Part shown: positions 45,187 to 57,059 of the stretch, in pieces | Layout: each line of letters starts with the position of its first letter | Numbering within the stretch: position 1 is the first letter of the stretch | Assembly: GCA_030512295.1 (NCBI GenBank) | Contig: JAULSR010000002.1 | Location: forward strand, 4,898,001-4,962,000 | Origin: Bombardia bombarda | Lineage: Eukaryota > Ascomycota > Sordariomycetes > Sordariales > Lasiosphaeriaceae | Length of the DNA stretch: 64,000 nt | Direction of reading: 5' to 3' | Notes under the pieces: generated by a model | Database searches by the model: none | Seen by the model: only the letters and a program-made list of their open reading frames with translations | Told to the model about the DNA's origin: nothing | Program-made: the position numbers and the translations under genes

Positions 45187-46920
45187 TCATCTAAGAACAG
45201 CCAACATCTCCCCCGTACTCGTAAACTTCTCCCTCTCTTTACCCACCCTCCTCCCCTCTCCCTCTCAGCCCCATCAATCCTCTGCCAGTCCGCCCAGCCC
45301 ACAACCCTCGCCTTGTCCACGCCCGCATCCCGTCTTACCCCTTCCCACCCATCCACCTCGACTTCAACTTCTCTCCCCTTCCCCCCGCTGCTTTTGTTCA
45401 GAAACCTCCCCCCATCCTCCTGGACCCAATCCCCCACAATCGCATCCCCCGTCGCAAACGCATCCGCCATCGTGCTGGCAATCACCCCCGTCGGCCCCCT
45501 CTTCACCCACCCGGCGCAGTACAAGCCCGGGAAGTGGCCGTACGCCATGGTGCCGTCGGCGGTGCGCTGCTCGCGCCAGACCCTCCCCTGGCCGTCGTTA
45601 CTAATAACACCCCGGCGCTCGTCAAAGGGGATGCCGACGTCGGTGAACTCGCGCAGGGCGGCCGACTTGTAGCCGATCGACCGAAAGGCTGCTGACGAGG
45701 GGATGGTTGTTACAGAGGTGGTGGGGAGGGCATAGGCGTTGGGGTCGAAGGGGGAAGGGGAGAGGGTGGTATGTTGGAAGACGGTGGAGGCGAGCTGGGT
45801 GGGGTTGGACGGGGAGGGAAGGAATGTTTGGGGGGTGAGGAGGAAGTCGAGGGACCAGGATTTTGAGGCTGGGGTTGGGTTGGGTGATGAGCAGGAGGAG
45901 GAGGATTCACGGGAGATGATTTCCATGAGGCGGCGTGGGGCGCGGGGGAGCTGTTTGAGGTCGGAGGGGATGAGGGATTGGTCTGTGGGGTGGAAGGAGA
46001 CGTCTGGGAGGCGCATGAGCTCGCGGACTTCTTTGATGGTGAAGGCGGCCTGGTTGGTGGTGTTAGCTGCTATCTTGTTCATTGAAATTGTTTTCGGCTG
46101 TTTTCGGGGTAGTAATTTTGACTAGACGCACCTGCATTGGCCCACGTCGGCCCACGACATGGACCCTCTTGATCTTGCTTTTAGACAGCGCCTCAAGCGC
46201 ATGTTCTGTAATATCAGACTTGCGCAGAACATCGACGTCCTCGAGCAGCATCCTGGCCACATCAAGAGCTACATTCCCCTGCCCAATAATGACGGCCTCG
46301 TCGCCCTGGGTGAGATCGGGGTTTAAGTCGGCGTGCTCGGGCAGACCGTTGTACCAGCCGACAAACTCGCGCGCCGAGTAGATGCCCTTGAGGGTCGACT
46401 CGCCGGGGATGCCTAGGGTCTTGTCCTTGGAAGAGCCATAGGCAAAGACGACAGCGTGGTAGTGCCGCAGGATGCTGGTCAACGGCACCGTGCTGGCGTC
46501 GGGGTGGCCTGGCAGGTCGCCGACCGAGACGTTGCCTATGAAGGTGAAGTTGGGCGAGGCAGCCACCTCGTTGAACTTTTCCTGGCAGTTCTTGACCTCA
46601 GGGTGGTCCGGAGCGACGCCAAACCTCACCAGCCCAAAGGGCACTGGCAGGGCCTCGTACATGTCCACCCTTGCGTTCTGCAGCTTGGACATGACCCGGT
46701 ATGTGGTGTAGAACCCGGCAGGGCCCGAGCCGATGACGGCGACCCGGAATGAGCGCTCATTTTGGGAGGTTGCGGCTGCTGCTGCTGTTGGTGCCGCAGA
46801 AGAAAAGTTGGCGCGGGTAGTCCCCCGGGTCCGGATCCGGGAGAATATTCGTGTAGTTGTTGCTTTGCACAACAAGCACACCCCTCTGCTAGGTTTTGCC
46901 TGTGCTGCAATGGAAGCCAT
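45187..46920 (-). CDS. ARH1: NADPH:adrenodoxin oxidoreductase, mitochondrial, with one apparent frameshift near the C-terminus
   Basis: Supplies electrons from NADPH to mitochondrial ferredoxin for Fe-S cluster and heme A synthesis. Exons are 46920-46132 and 46049 downward, with an 82-nt intron (46050-46131, GTGCGT..CAG). The N-terminus is presequence-like. The FAD motif VIGSGPAGFY is at 62-71, followed by FGLVRFGVAPDHPEVKN. The NADP motif GQGNVALDVAR is at about 213-223, and VGRRGPMQ/AAFTIKEVREL spans the intron. The end GWVKRGPTGVIASTMADA is canonical. As read, the frame runs on to 45147 with atypical sequence. One additional G in the G runs around 45229-45252 gives EKFTSTGEMLAVLR and a stop at 45187-45189, the usual family ending, with a 1653-nt CDS (550 aa). 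Confidence 0.9.
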
Positions 46921-47525
46921 TGATCACTATTGGCAACGAAATAAAATGCAAGAAGAAAGACAATTAATTTAATAAAGCGCCCATCAATGCAGTGTGCTAC
47001 GTGTGAAATGCTGGTTTGACGTGTTCTGGCGTGGGTCACTGGTGGCTCGGATTGCGGTTCTCGGTCATTGCGCTGCTGTCGGAATATATTTGAGGGAGTT
47101 ACCATCCTTGACCAATGACGTCTGGAGATTTCAGTCAGTCATACCGGAAATAAATCCACATTTCACGACTTACACCATCATCTCAGCACCGCATTATGTG
47201 AGCTGAAATCAACAGAACAAAGACAATTGGTCTTCAAAGCAACTTGATTTTATCCAGACCTCCTTCATCTCCCCAGGCGACTTCCCAGATGTGATGTGAC
47301 GTCTGACAGCGCTGCCTGCAGGTGTCGCAAAGGCCAAGCGGCTACGCGGTTGCCCTGCCAACAGACCGGGGGTAGGTTGTACCTGCATGGAGGGGAGCTG
47401 TTCAAACATGACCATGGCCGCCGCCCTGCGCAGCTTCCCAGTTTGTCGCTCGTAAACCAAACCGCCATCTTTCCTCCTCCTCAACTCCAAAAAACTGCAC
47501 TTGCATTGAGTGCAAAATCGCAGCC
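46921..47525. promoter_or_regulatory. Divergent promoter region ARH1 / membrane protein
   Basis: 605 bp between the two starts; no specific element is identified. Confidence 0.35.
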
Positions 47526-49475
47526 ATGGCAGGTTCTCAGCCGCCCTTCATGTACCAGGCGGTGCAGAGCGACGATGGTCGCTACCCGGCCAAGAGATTC
47601 GATCCCAAAGCTGTCACGCGTGCTAGCTACGATTCAAAGGCGCCAAAACCCAAGCAAGAAGGCCCACTTGTCTCAGTAAACCGTCATCCCGAGTATGGAA
47701 GCCCCTCCCCACATTCCATGATCCATTCCTGAGCTCCATTCCTGTCCACGATATATAGACTGACCAACAATGACAGTGCCCACATGGTCCCGAGCCAGCG
47801 CTCGATGAACTTCAGGCCCATTGGCCGCAGGACCAAGGCCTGGATCAGACATATGAGATCTGTCCAGCTTGGTCTCCGAGCTTCCGAACTGATAGCTGCC
47901 GTTGGCCTTTTTGTTTTGATGATCCTGATCAATAATGTTGAGCAGCTCACTGGATGGGTTGTGAGAATAACAGTATGTTTGTTCTTCACCTTTGTGCCTT
48001 CAAAAACAACATGTTGACCAAGCGTGCCTGTTCTAGCTTGGTGTCGCGGGACTTCACTGTGTTTATGCCATCTATCACCTCATTCGACCAGCTGGTGGAC
48101 GAACCCCTGGATCATCTGCAGCCTACCATCTGTTCGCCAGTCTCTCCGACCTGTGCATCCTTCCCCTGTACACGTACGGGGTTCTAGCGATACGCAACAA
48201 TGGCGAGCACTGGGGAACCCTGCTCCACGACCAGGGCATCACGAAGTCCCTCATCCCAGCCGTCTACTACGCCCTGATCAGCGCAGCAGGCCTTCACCTC
48301 ATCTCCCTCGCCATCTCGCTATGGCTCGCAGTCATGTTCCGCCGCATCACCATGATGCCCCCAGACATGAATCCCCTCGAGAGCCATCTCACCTCCCGGG
48401 CGCACAAGAGAAACAAGTCCTCCGTCGCCGCCTCAGCCTACACCGAAAGCGAAAAACGCCTCAGCACTCCGCTAGAAGACCGACGACGATCCGGCATGCC
48501 CTACGAGGACCTCTCCCGCCCGCCAAAGGTGCCCTTCATGCACACGCGCCAGGGCTCCCAGACCTCATTCGGCACAGGCGACTCCCGCCTCGACCTCCCC
48601 AGCCGGCAGTACCAACTCTCACCTTCCACCTCCCCGCGCAACTCGGCCACCTCGCTCGACATCAAGCGCATGTCAGCGCCCCCGCTCCGCTCCTCCAACC
48701 GCGCCTCGTACATCGAAGTGCCCCCAGGCGAAGCCCTCGAGTCTCACGCCTCCTCCTCCCGCCCCACCTCAAGCTACTCCCGTCCCAGCACCAGCGGCCG
48801 CCCCAGCAGCGGCACCGTGGCCTCGTACCACGTCGAGACCGTCCCCGCCGCGCAGACGGCCCAGCCGCGCGCCGCAAAGTTCACCGAGGCCTGGTACGCA
48901 TCCGAATCACTCGTCAACCGCACCCAGGAGCGCAACCGCTCGTCGGCGAATCTCAACCTCCATCAGGGTAACGCCAACAATAGCAACAACATCAACGACA
49001 AGCGGCGCGCCTACGAGGCCCTCAACTCGTACGAAGCAGTGCATGATTCAGAAGACTCGGATAATGACGAAAACAACAACAGAAACCACCCCTTGTCGCC
49101 TGCCAAGAATGACTTGAGCAGCGATGATCTCAGCGGTGTCGGTCCGCACCCGAATCCGCTTCGCTCGAACCCTGCTCTCAAGTCCGCCGCCGCGGCGGCT
49201 GCGTCGTCTGCTGTTCCTGCTTCTTCTGCTGCTGCTGCTGCTGCTTCGTCTTCCCGTCGGCCGTATACCCCGTTCCAGCGCCTGCGCAATTCGGTGCTCG
49301 GGGAGATCAATCTGAATGACCGTCGCGTGAGCGGGGATATTACAGACAACAGTAACAAGAAGTGGGAGCCGCGCAATAGGGATAGCTCGATCCAGCCTGA
49401 GAGTGACTTTTACTCGAAGCCGTATGGCGATTTGAGGCCGGCTACGCCGCCTGTTATGATTGGTGGTGGTGGTGG

Positions 49476-49511
<36 letters not shown>

Positions 49512-49674
49512 GGGTGGTGGTAGGCAGGTGTCGTCGGGCAATGACTATGATTTGGGTGGCGGTGGAAGTGGTGGTAATCGGAGACATGTTAGTGGCAAGA
49601 TTGCTGAGGAAGGGAGGGCTGGTGGGCAGAATACGAATAGGTATTCGAGGTATAGTATTTTGAATGAGTTGTAG
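47526..49674 (+). CDS. Four-helix fungal membrane protein with long disordered tail, function unknown
   Basis: Not recognised as a named family. Exons are 47526-47692, 47777-47972 and 48037-49674, introns 84 nt (GTATGG..CAG) and 64 nt (GTATGT..TAG), giving 666 aa. Four hydrophobic segments are visible at about residues 89-108, 122-138, 153-180 and 196-220, with an Arg/Lys-rich stretch before the first, so the N-terminus is probably cytosolic. The remaining two thirds are Ser/Pro/Asn-rich and disordered, with polyalanine runs, a GGGGG-A(11)-VGGG block (about 49463-49521) and many possible phosphorylation sites, again likely cytosolic. The short MARVEL-like core plus long tail suggests a plasma-membrane scaffold, but this is inference only. 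Splice sites were fixed by preserving the frame through each hydrophobic segment. Confidence 0.78.
49463..49521. repeat. GGT/GCT trinucleotide tract in coding sequence
   Basis: GGT units followed by GCT units and GGT again, coding Gly-Ala-Gly runs in the tail of the membrane protein. It is likely length-polymorphic. Confidence 0.8.
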
Positions 49675-50412
49675 TTAGTTGACTCACTGGAGGTGATGTG
49701 GGGACAAAAGCACGAGGAAGAGGATCGGGTGTGGGTGAGGAGTGTGGGTGAGTGAGTGACCACAGATGGGAAAGGGATTTGTCTGTTTGATGGGAAATGT
49801 TATGAGGAGTGTTGCATTTAGGGTGTTATGGGTCATGGAGTTACTTTTGGGATTTTGTGTTGTTGGACATAGTAGCTGGGAAGAAACGGTATGAATGGAA
49901 ATATGAATGGATGGGTGGAGGGGGGATGAATGTATGTATGTATGCAGATAGGGTAATTAGGGCTACGAGGACAGAGGGTAGATGGATGGTTATATGTCAA
50001 AGCTAAGATTATACTATTCTGCATCCGATTCTCTATGTAGTTGAGGTGCCTTTCAAAATGGGTGTGTTTTCATATATCCTTCCGCTTCGTTGTTTGGGAT
50101 TGATATCAATCACCACCTTATTGCCTTGGCTTGGTCACACATCACTTCAAATGCCACTGAACTCGGGACACTATGCCGCGTTTTAAGCAGACAGGCAGAC
50201 AGGTGGGGAGGAAGTCCATCTCTAAATTGCCATGAAAATTGCAATTCAACCCCAGCTTCCGGTGGCTTATGTACTTGATTTTACTTTCATTTCCACTGCA
50301 TGATCACCATCTACCTATCTGATTCAAATTACCATCACAGCAAATCGGACTTGTAGATCTGCCGATATAGCCCAAGCAGGCCAGTGTAGCTCAGCCCATC
50401 TTGCCTCATTGA
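49675..50412. other. Convergent intergenic region membrane protein / PMS1
   Basis: About 740 bp holding both 3' ends, with ATGAATGG and GTATGTAT short repeats near 49885-49945. No gene is recognised. Confidence 0.5.
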
Positions 50413-53400
50413 TCAATCCTCCCTCTTTTCCCTAATCCACTCCGCCCAATCCGTCATCCCCCTCTCCTCCGGCTCACCAAACCCATCCCCTCGACCCAAG
50501 CTCTCTCCCCCCAGGCCGCGCCTAGGCCACACAGATGCCGCATCGTAGGCCGCCCATGCGGACAGTTCCACGGCTTCTCCATCTCGCCCATGTGCCTGAC
50601 CACCCGCTCCATCTGCTTCCCCGACAGCGCCTTCCCAATCATGATGCTGCTCCGGCAGGCGCGCATGGCAAACATCTTGCGCACCTTTGACGGGCGCGGG
50701 ATCGTCGTGGCGCTCGACGACGGGTTGTCGGCGAGCAAAAAGATGAGCTCCTCGAGGTCGGCGAGCGAGAAGGTGGTCTCGCGGCTGAGCGGCAGACTGA
50801 GGAGCTGGCAGCGCGCGCCGACGGGGCCAGCGCCCGACGTGTCAACGCGTACGATAAAGCCGTTGCGCTCGAGCGCAGCCCCGTGCTCGATGATGATCTC
50901 CTCCTCGAGCGCCGTCAGCTCGAGCGTCTTGGGCTGGACGAGACGCTGCGACTGCACAATCGTGCTGGCTTGGAGGCGCTCAAAGTTGTATTTCTCGTCC
51001 GAGGCGTGCTGGTCGATGATGAAGAGCTCGTCGTCGGTGGCTTTGCTGCTGCTGCCGCTGTCGGCTTCGGGAGTGGCTGCTGCTTCCCGGACTGCTAGGA
51101 CGAAGCCGAGATTGAACTGGCCTACGATTCGCATCTTGGCAAAGTCGGACTTTGAGATCTTCAGGGCAAGCTTTGCTTCGGCGTCTTCAGCCTCGATGTT
51201 GTCCCCTCCAGCGGTTGTAGCCTGGGATGCGGCCGTCTTGGAGGAGCTGGACGGTGGCGGCGGTACACGTTTTGTCCATGCATGGATGCGCGTGCCTATG
51301 GTGGTTTCGTCCACCTTTAAGTTGTGAACAAGGCTGAGTGTATCATCTTTGCGTTTCGATCTCCCCTTCAGCAGCATCTGTGAGCGCTTCTCACTGTCAT
51401 CTGCCGGCACAGCGGCCTTGACCTCGGCGGCTTTGATCAGCTCCTTCACCTTCTTGTCTTCTCGTGCTTTCTTTTCATCATCATCATCAATGTACTCGTC
51501 CTCATCCCCGTTCTCGACATCGTCATGAGCATGTTCGCAGTGACCGTGGTCAGGTGATGTGTGCTCATCAGATGCCATCGGGCTGTCAGCATCACCGATT
51601 GCCATTGCTGAATCCTGCGCATTTTGGCCGCTGGTAGGTTTATCGTCGTCCGAAAATATCTCGGATTCTTCCTTCTCATCGCCGTGGCCCTCGTCATCGT
51701 CAATCTCACCCCCTTCTGCGGACCCATGCTGGCTAACAAAGAGAGACTCCTCGTCCTCGTCCCCATCCTCATCCTGGTTTTCATTTTCATCTTCGTCTTC
51801 TTCGTCTTCTTCTACGAGCCCATACTCTTTCGTGACAAGCAAATCTCCAGACAGGCCATCTTGAGCGGATGCCGAAGCAGAAAACATCTGTGTTAGACGC
51901 CCACCAAAGGATGGCAGTAGCTTGGTCTGCTTACTCCTACTACTTGAAGCCGGTTTGGTCATGTCTGACGCCTCGGTCGTCTTGACGCGCTTAGCAGAAG
52001 ATCCAATCAAGGCTGTGACGGAATCATCACCAATAGTAATGGTTGCCATCTCTTGAGTGGGACGTTTCGACGGCCGACTCGAAGGTACTGGATGCGATTT
52101 TGGAGCTGGAGGTTGAGACGGAGGGGGAATGGCAAGCACCGGCTGCTCATCTGTCTCTATGTCCATCTCATCCCCAGAATCGTGAGTTTCTATATTTGTT
52201 TCTGTGTTGATTGCATGAAACTTTGCAATAAGAGGAATTTGATGACTTGATCTGCTGTTCTCACTGTCTGCGCTCGGCGGTGACTCTTTATCTGCTGAGC
52301 CACCTTGTTCTCGGTCGTGTTCTTCTGGAGGTTGTGGTACCAACCGCTGCTCTGTATCATTGCCAACCGTGGGATCAGATTGCTCTCGAACATCTGACTT
52401 CCTTTCTAGCCATCGAGCGAGCAAGGGGCCGCTTTGAGGCGTTGCAGATGTTAGCCTTGATGGACCGGGCTTCTTGTTCAGTCTAGTTGGTAGAGTTTGC
52501 TGCTCTGCTTTTCCTTCTTTGCCACTTGGCTCGTCCGCGTCGCTGGTAGATTCACCTTCCCCGTCTTCTTCGCCGCCCAGTTGGCCTGGCCGTTTAGAAC
52601 CTGCAGCCTCAACTGAGTGAGGCGACTCCGGAGCGTCTTCTTTGATGCTGTCCCCGCGCGCCGCTACCGGTTTCTTAAATGGGGTATACCTCTGGGATTG
52701 AGACTGAGCTACAGGGATGGTCACATCCTGCGTCTCGAAAAGCTCGATAAGAGACTCTCTCATGTTATCCAGCATCTGGCCCTGGTCATGGAGTAATATG
52801 GTCCTCTTGTCCGGACTTACGTTGACATCATACATGTGAGTGTCCAACTGAATATCAGCAAATATGAAGGGCGACTGCGATGCGTTGTACGACCTGTAAA
52901 CCTCGTTGAAGACCTTTGCGAATTGGGGCAAACCACAGGGTCGCCCGTTCACATAAAACATCTGCCGGTCAGGCGTCTGCCGGCCCTCGCCGTGAGTCGG
53001 TCGGGAGACATGTCCGCGGATATGTACCTTGGCAGTGCTGTCATCTTCTTGGGTCTGTCCTTTCTTAACAAGGCCGTTCGTGGGTTTCATCTCCAGCGTG
53101 AGGTCCAAGGTAATCAGGGCATTCATAGTCTTGACGCCGAACACATTGATGATGTTATCACGGGTGGTGGGGTTGCCCTTTGTCGAGAACAGAACCATTC
53201 GCTTGCCCTTGGTGGGTTGCTGTGAGACGGTGAACTTGACGCCGGTCTGCACGCAGGCATATTGGTTGAGCAGGCCAATCACCTTTCCCCATTCTCTCTT
53301 GATGTTTCTCTCGAGTTCACGGCGGCGGACGGGTAGGTTGTGGAACAGATTCTCAACCACGACAGTGGTGCCCTTTTGGCCTGAGACGACGGAAGTGCCC

Positions 53401-53942
53401 TTAAGCTTCCCAGACATCTCGAAGCCAAGCTTGGTTGCTCGAGGGGCCTCCTGTTGAGTGCACGTGACAATGGTGAAAATAGAAAGGGCGCAGAGGGAGG
53501 AAAGAGCCTCTCCTCTGAAGCCAAATGTCTGTAGTGTGGACAAGTCATCGTAGGTGTACAGTTTTGAGGTGTAGTGCTTCAAGGCAATGGATTCGTAGTT
53601 CTGTGACGAGATACCGGAGCCATTGTCCTGGACTTCTATGGCATCCAGACCCTGATTCTTGAAGCGCACGTCTTGTGGCTTCTTGTTAGCTGCCAGCCTT
53701 TCGCTCATGTGCATGATTTAAACCCATACCGATTGCAGTCGCTCCAGCATCAATGCCATTTTCCACCAGCTCCTTGGCGACAGAACATAGATCGACGATG
53801 ACCTGGCCAGACTGGATTTGATGGACCTGAACAGCGAGGTCAGCTCAGGCGCCTGCCTGCCTTGATGACAAAGTTTAAGATCTCAAAAAGAAAGACATAC
53901 TGTGCTGTGGTCAATTGCCTTGATTACGCCATCTGAGGCCAT
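50413..53942 (-). CDS. PMS1: DNA mismatch repair protein PMS1 (MutL homologue), with one apparent frameshift at the C-terminus
   Basis: Partner of Mlh1 in MutL-alpha; nicks the daughter strand after mismatch recognition. Exons are 53942-53901, 53826-53730 and 53671 downward; introns are 74 nt and 58 nt (AAG acceptor fixed by the conserved DVRFKNQGLD). The GHKL ATPase is clear: VAKELVENGIDAG, VQDNGSGI, TFGFRGEALSSL and the GTTVVV/NLFHNLPVRR region. A long acidic linker follows. The C-terminal endonuclease has DQHASDEKYNFE (about residue 930, the DQHA-x2-E-x4-E metal motif), ACRSSIMIGKAL and CPHGRPTMRHL. As read, it stops at 50454 with an atypical end. One extra G in the runs at 50482-50490 continues GFGEPEERGMTDWAEWIREKRED to a stop at 50413, with a 3399-nt CDS, 1132 aa. 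Confidence 0.94.
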
Positions 53943-56900
53943 ACTCGTAACCTTGCCCACAAATTCATGCTCCTGGCCTTGAATGGACGGAGGGAATACT
54001 GCCGGACTGGAAAAATTGGGTGAGACAAGGCAACACAGACTTGGAATTTAACCCCCATGCAAAGTCGCCAAGATGTAGCTTTTGGTGTTGTGCATTGGAT
54101 GCTGAGGTGTGCAAGGTCCGGCGACGCGACTTTACGCCAACTGAGCAGGCGCGCTCGCGTGTCACAGCGCCCCAGGCTTAATTACCCCCACCATTTTCGT
54201 AAGCTGCCACACCTCTTGGCTCTGCAAATCACTTCCTGTCCAAACCTTCAACAACGCATGTCTCCCAGGTGTGCATACATACGGAATAAAGACATGGTTG
54301 AAACCACCTCAGCAAACAGTGTGCTATGCTACCATATGTCTTGTTCTCACTGAATATCCCGAATCGAAATGGACCCCCGGAAGACGGGAGACAAGCCTAG
54401 CTAAGACAGGTATCTCCGTACCTTGGCTACCTACCTATTCGTACCTAGGAAGCTTATCAAGGTTGGCCGCCTCGGAATCATTTAACGCAAGCCCCGAAGG
54501 CTTGCTCCCGAAGCCCTGTAGGCACCTCTTGAGCCGCCGCTTAGCGCTGGCTCCTCGTCCCGCGTGCCTGAGAAAGAGACCGCCACCACTATCAAGCCCG
54601 TAGGGAAACCAATGCCGCCGTGAAGGGTTGCTTGGCAAGCTGGCTGGCAGGAGGCTGGCGCCTCCCTTGGAATAAAGCGTCGCACCTAAACGTTCTCATG
54701 CAGCTACGAGGCGCTGCACTCCATCGTATCTTAGCCTAGTAGCTGCTGCACGCCGGCCTCGGCGGTATTCGCAGATGGCGCGATTGAACAAGTCCGGGAC
54801 ACCTCAATACTCACTATAGTACGAATACTGGTATTCTGTTAGGTGTGTGCAAACTGCGGCTAGGGCGGCAAAACTGCCATGCTTTTTTTTGTTTCTGAAC
54901 CGCCATCCACCCTGACTTTCCTGTTCCAAGTTTCAACAAGCTCACACCCGGCAGAATATGCACAGCTCTCGCAATAGCAGAGACAATTATTGTTGAGAAT
55001 TATAGGAGTGCAGGTCTGACACTATGACGTTATGGCCGGTGAAAGGTTGCATTGGAAGACATCCTGGCTTCTTTGTGGCCTGCGCGCCACGGCGCCTACC
55101 TTTTTACCACCATAAGGATGACGGTAGCAACGGCTGGGCGCGGACAAACCACGACGAGCAATGGGACCCTCCAGTCTCTCAGTCTCCAACTCTTCGTTTG
55201 TGATCGCCATCAAAGAACTTGATTTCTGTGAAACAAAGGGCCTGTGGGTCACCGCGGGTATGCGCTCGTAAAAATTGCCTTGGTTTGATGGCGACAGGAT
55301 ACCATCACCAAGCTTACTAACGCCTGAGGTGTGGAGGAGAAGGCCCGGCGGCGCAAGGATGCCAAGGGAACCTGCAAAGGATACCGACTTCAGAGAATAA
55401 TAAACTCAGACAGGGAGCTCTCTCTGCCTGCTGCTGCTGCTGCTGCGCTCGGAACCGAGCCGATAAGAGCTGCGACCTTATGCAGGAGACCATGACACTC
55501 TGGACTAGCGATAGGACCGGAGCATCCGACAATTGAACTGTACATGCATCATTAATACATAGGTACCAACACATACCAACTAGGCCCCTTTTTGAAGTAG
55601 CCAACGACAAGAATACAACGGATGTCGGCTGTTTACAGTAGTGAGTAGCAGCATCAAGCAGCAACCCGATAAATCATGTTCTTGGCCTCATCATAAGGTT
55701 AGAGAGATAAAACCTGCTAGCCGCCCGCTCAATGGACGAAGGTTGCCCCAAGAGACATCATCTTATCTATCGGACTGATAAAAGCTTGGTGGTTGGACGC
55801 GGGACAGCTTGCAGAAATGGACGGGATGACGGTAGGCTATCGCACGCGCACGCTGAGAACAATCCTTCAGACCCAAAAAGTCAGGGGTTGTATTCGACGA
55901 AGAGAAGGTTGCCCGGCAATGAATAAATGATACCTATCCCGCAGTAGGTAATTCGAGGTGCAGGCTGCAACGACACGCAGGTGAAATTGGCAGGTTGCAG
56001 CATCCAACAAATGATCAATATTGCCTATCGACTGCCTTTAATGCGGATCTGTGCCCACAATTGCGAATGAAATAGCCCTTCTACTAATACCTACACCCAC
56101 CCACCTTTCGTTTTGCGTGGCCGCTCTTGCTTGCGTGATAGTAAAACACTCGTTGAAAACAAACACCCACCCCGAGGCGCTTTACCTCTTAAGCGTGTCA
56201 AGCCGAAACCAGAGCACGAATAGCTCCATAATAACCACCCCATGGTGTTGTTTGCTGGCCAGCTGGGATCCCTCGTCGTCGAGCACTGCCAGGGCCTAGG
56301 GGCACTCCTCCACTGTTTTGCTAGTTTCAAGGAAGCCGGATTCTGTCGACGGGGACGTCCGGAAACGGTAGGGGGCAGAAGCTTTGAGAAGGTGCAGACG
56401 ACCCGCGGCTGCAGAAAGCGGCCGATCAACCCATGTGCTGAATGCTGATTGACCTGACTGACCTCCACAAGCCACTCCTTTCCACCGCCTAATCACATTG
56501 CTCCATCGAACCAAGTCGGCCCCGCCCGCTGCGAGGCTAGGTTTGTCGGGCTTGTTTCCAGGCTAGCGCACACCCACAACTGCACCCACCCACCGCACCC
56601 ACAACACCCACTGCTGCACTGCAAGCCTGCACGGCCCAGGCCCATTGGTCCAGGCACTGACACCCGCAATTCGCTGCAACTTGAAAGCTGCTGGGCCCTG
56701 GCCAATTCTGGGTGTAGTTCCATTGTGGATTGTCCGGCTCCTGTCCTGCACCTTCGCATCCAAATGTTCGCTTCGTCTGTCACGTCAATTTGGTTTTTTT
56801 CCTGGTATTAGAGGCGACCCGCGCCTGGGAAACCTTGGGGTGCATCTGGCCAGCCCTAAGCTTTAGTGTCTTCCGTGCCCTCGACATTTTTCGCCGCTGG

Positions 56901-57055
56901 CCCATGACGACCACGCCTCTCACCCACGACGAACACGAAATCCTCACTCGCTTGTCACACGTCGAATTCGAGAGAGATCGCTGGCCGACACGACAGGGTC
57001 GAAGCGTATCGTGCCACACTCACGGCTGCAAGAGACTCGCGCCCCCGCCTCTGGA
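53943..57055. other. Long divergent intergenic region PMS1 / BST1
   Basis: About 3.1 kb. It holds TACCTAGG-like palindromic sequence near 54416-54450, a CTG repeat near 55428-55446, and a 51-codon upstream frame (56904-57059) before BST1. No RNA gene or conserved protein was recognised. Confidence 0.5.
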
Positions 57056-57059
57056 ATGA
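56904..57059 (+). promoter_or_regulatory. Upstream ORF overlapping the BST1 start by ATGA
   Basis: A 51-codon ATG-initiated frame ends in TGA at 57057-57059, so its stop overlaps the BST1 ATG at 57056-57058 as ATGA. If transcribed in the BST1 leader it could favour termination-reinitiation. Transcript extent is not known from sequence. Confidence 0.3.

Noticed and set aside
9051..55446. Microsatellites considered as CRISPR-like arrays
   Set aside because: They are simple tandem repeats without unique spacers, in a eukaryotic genome.
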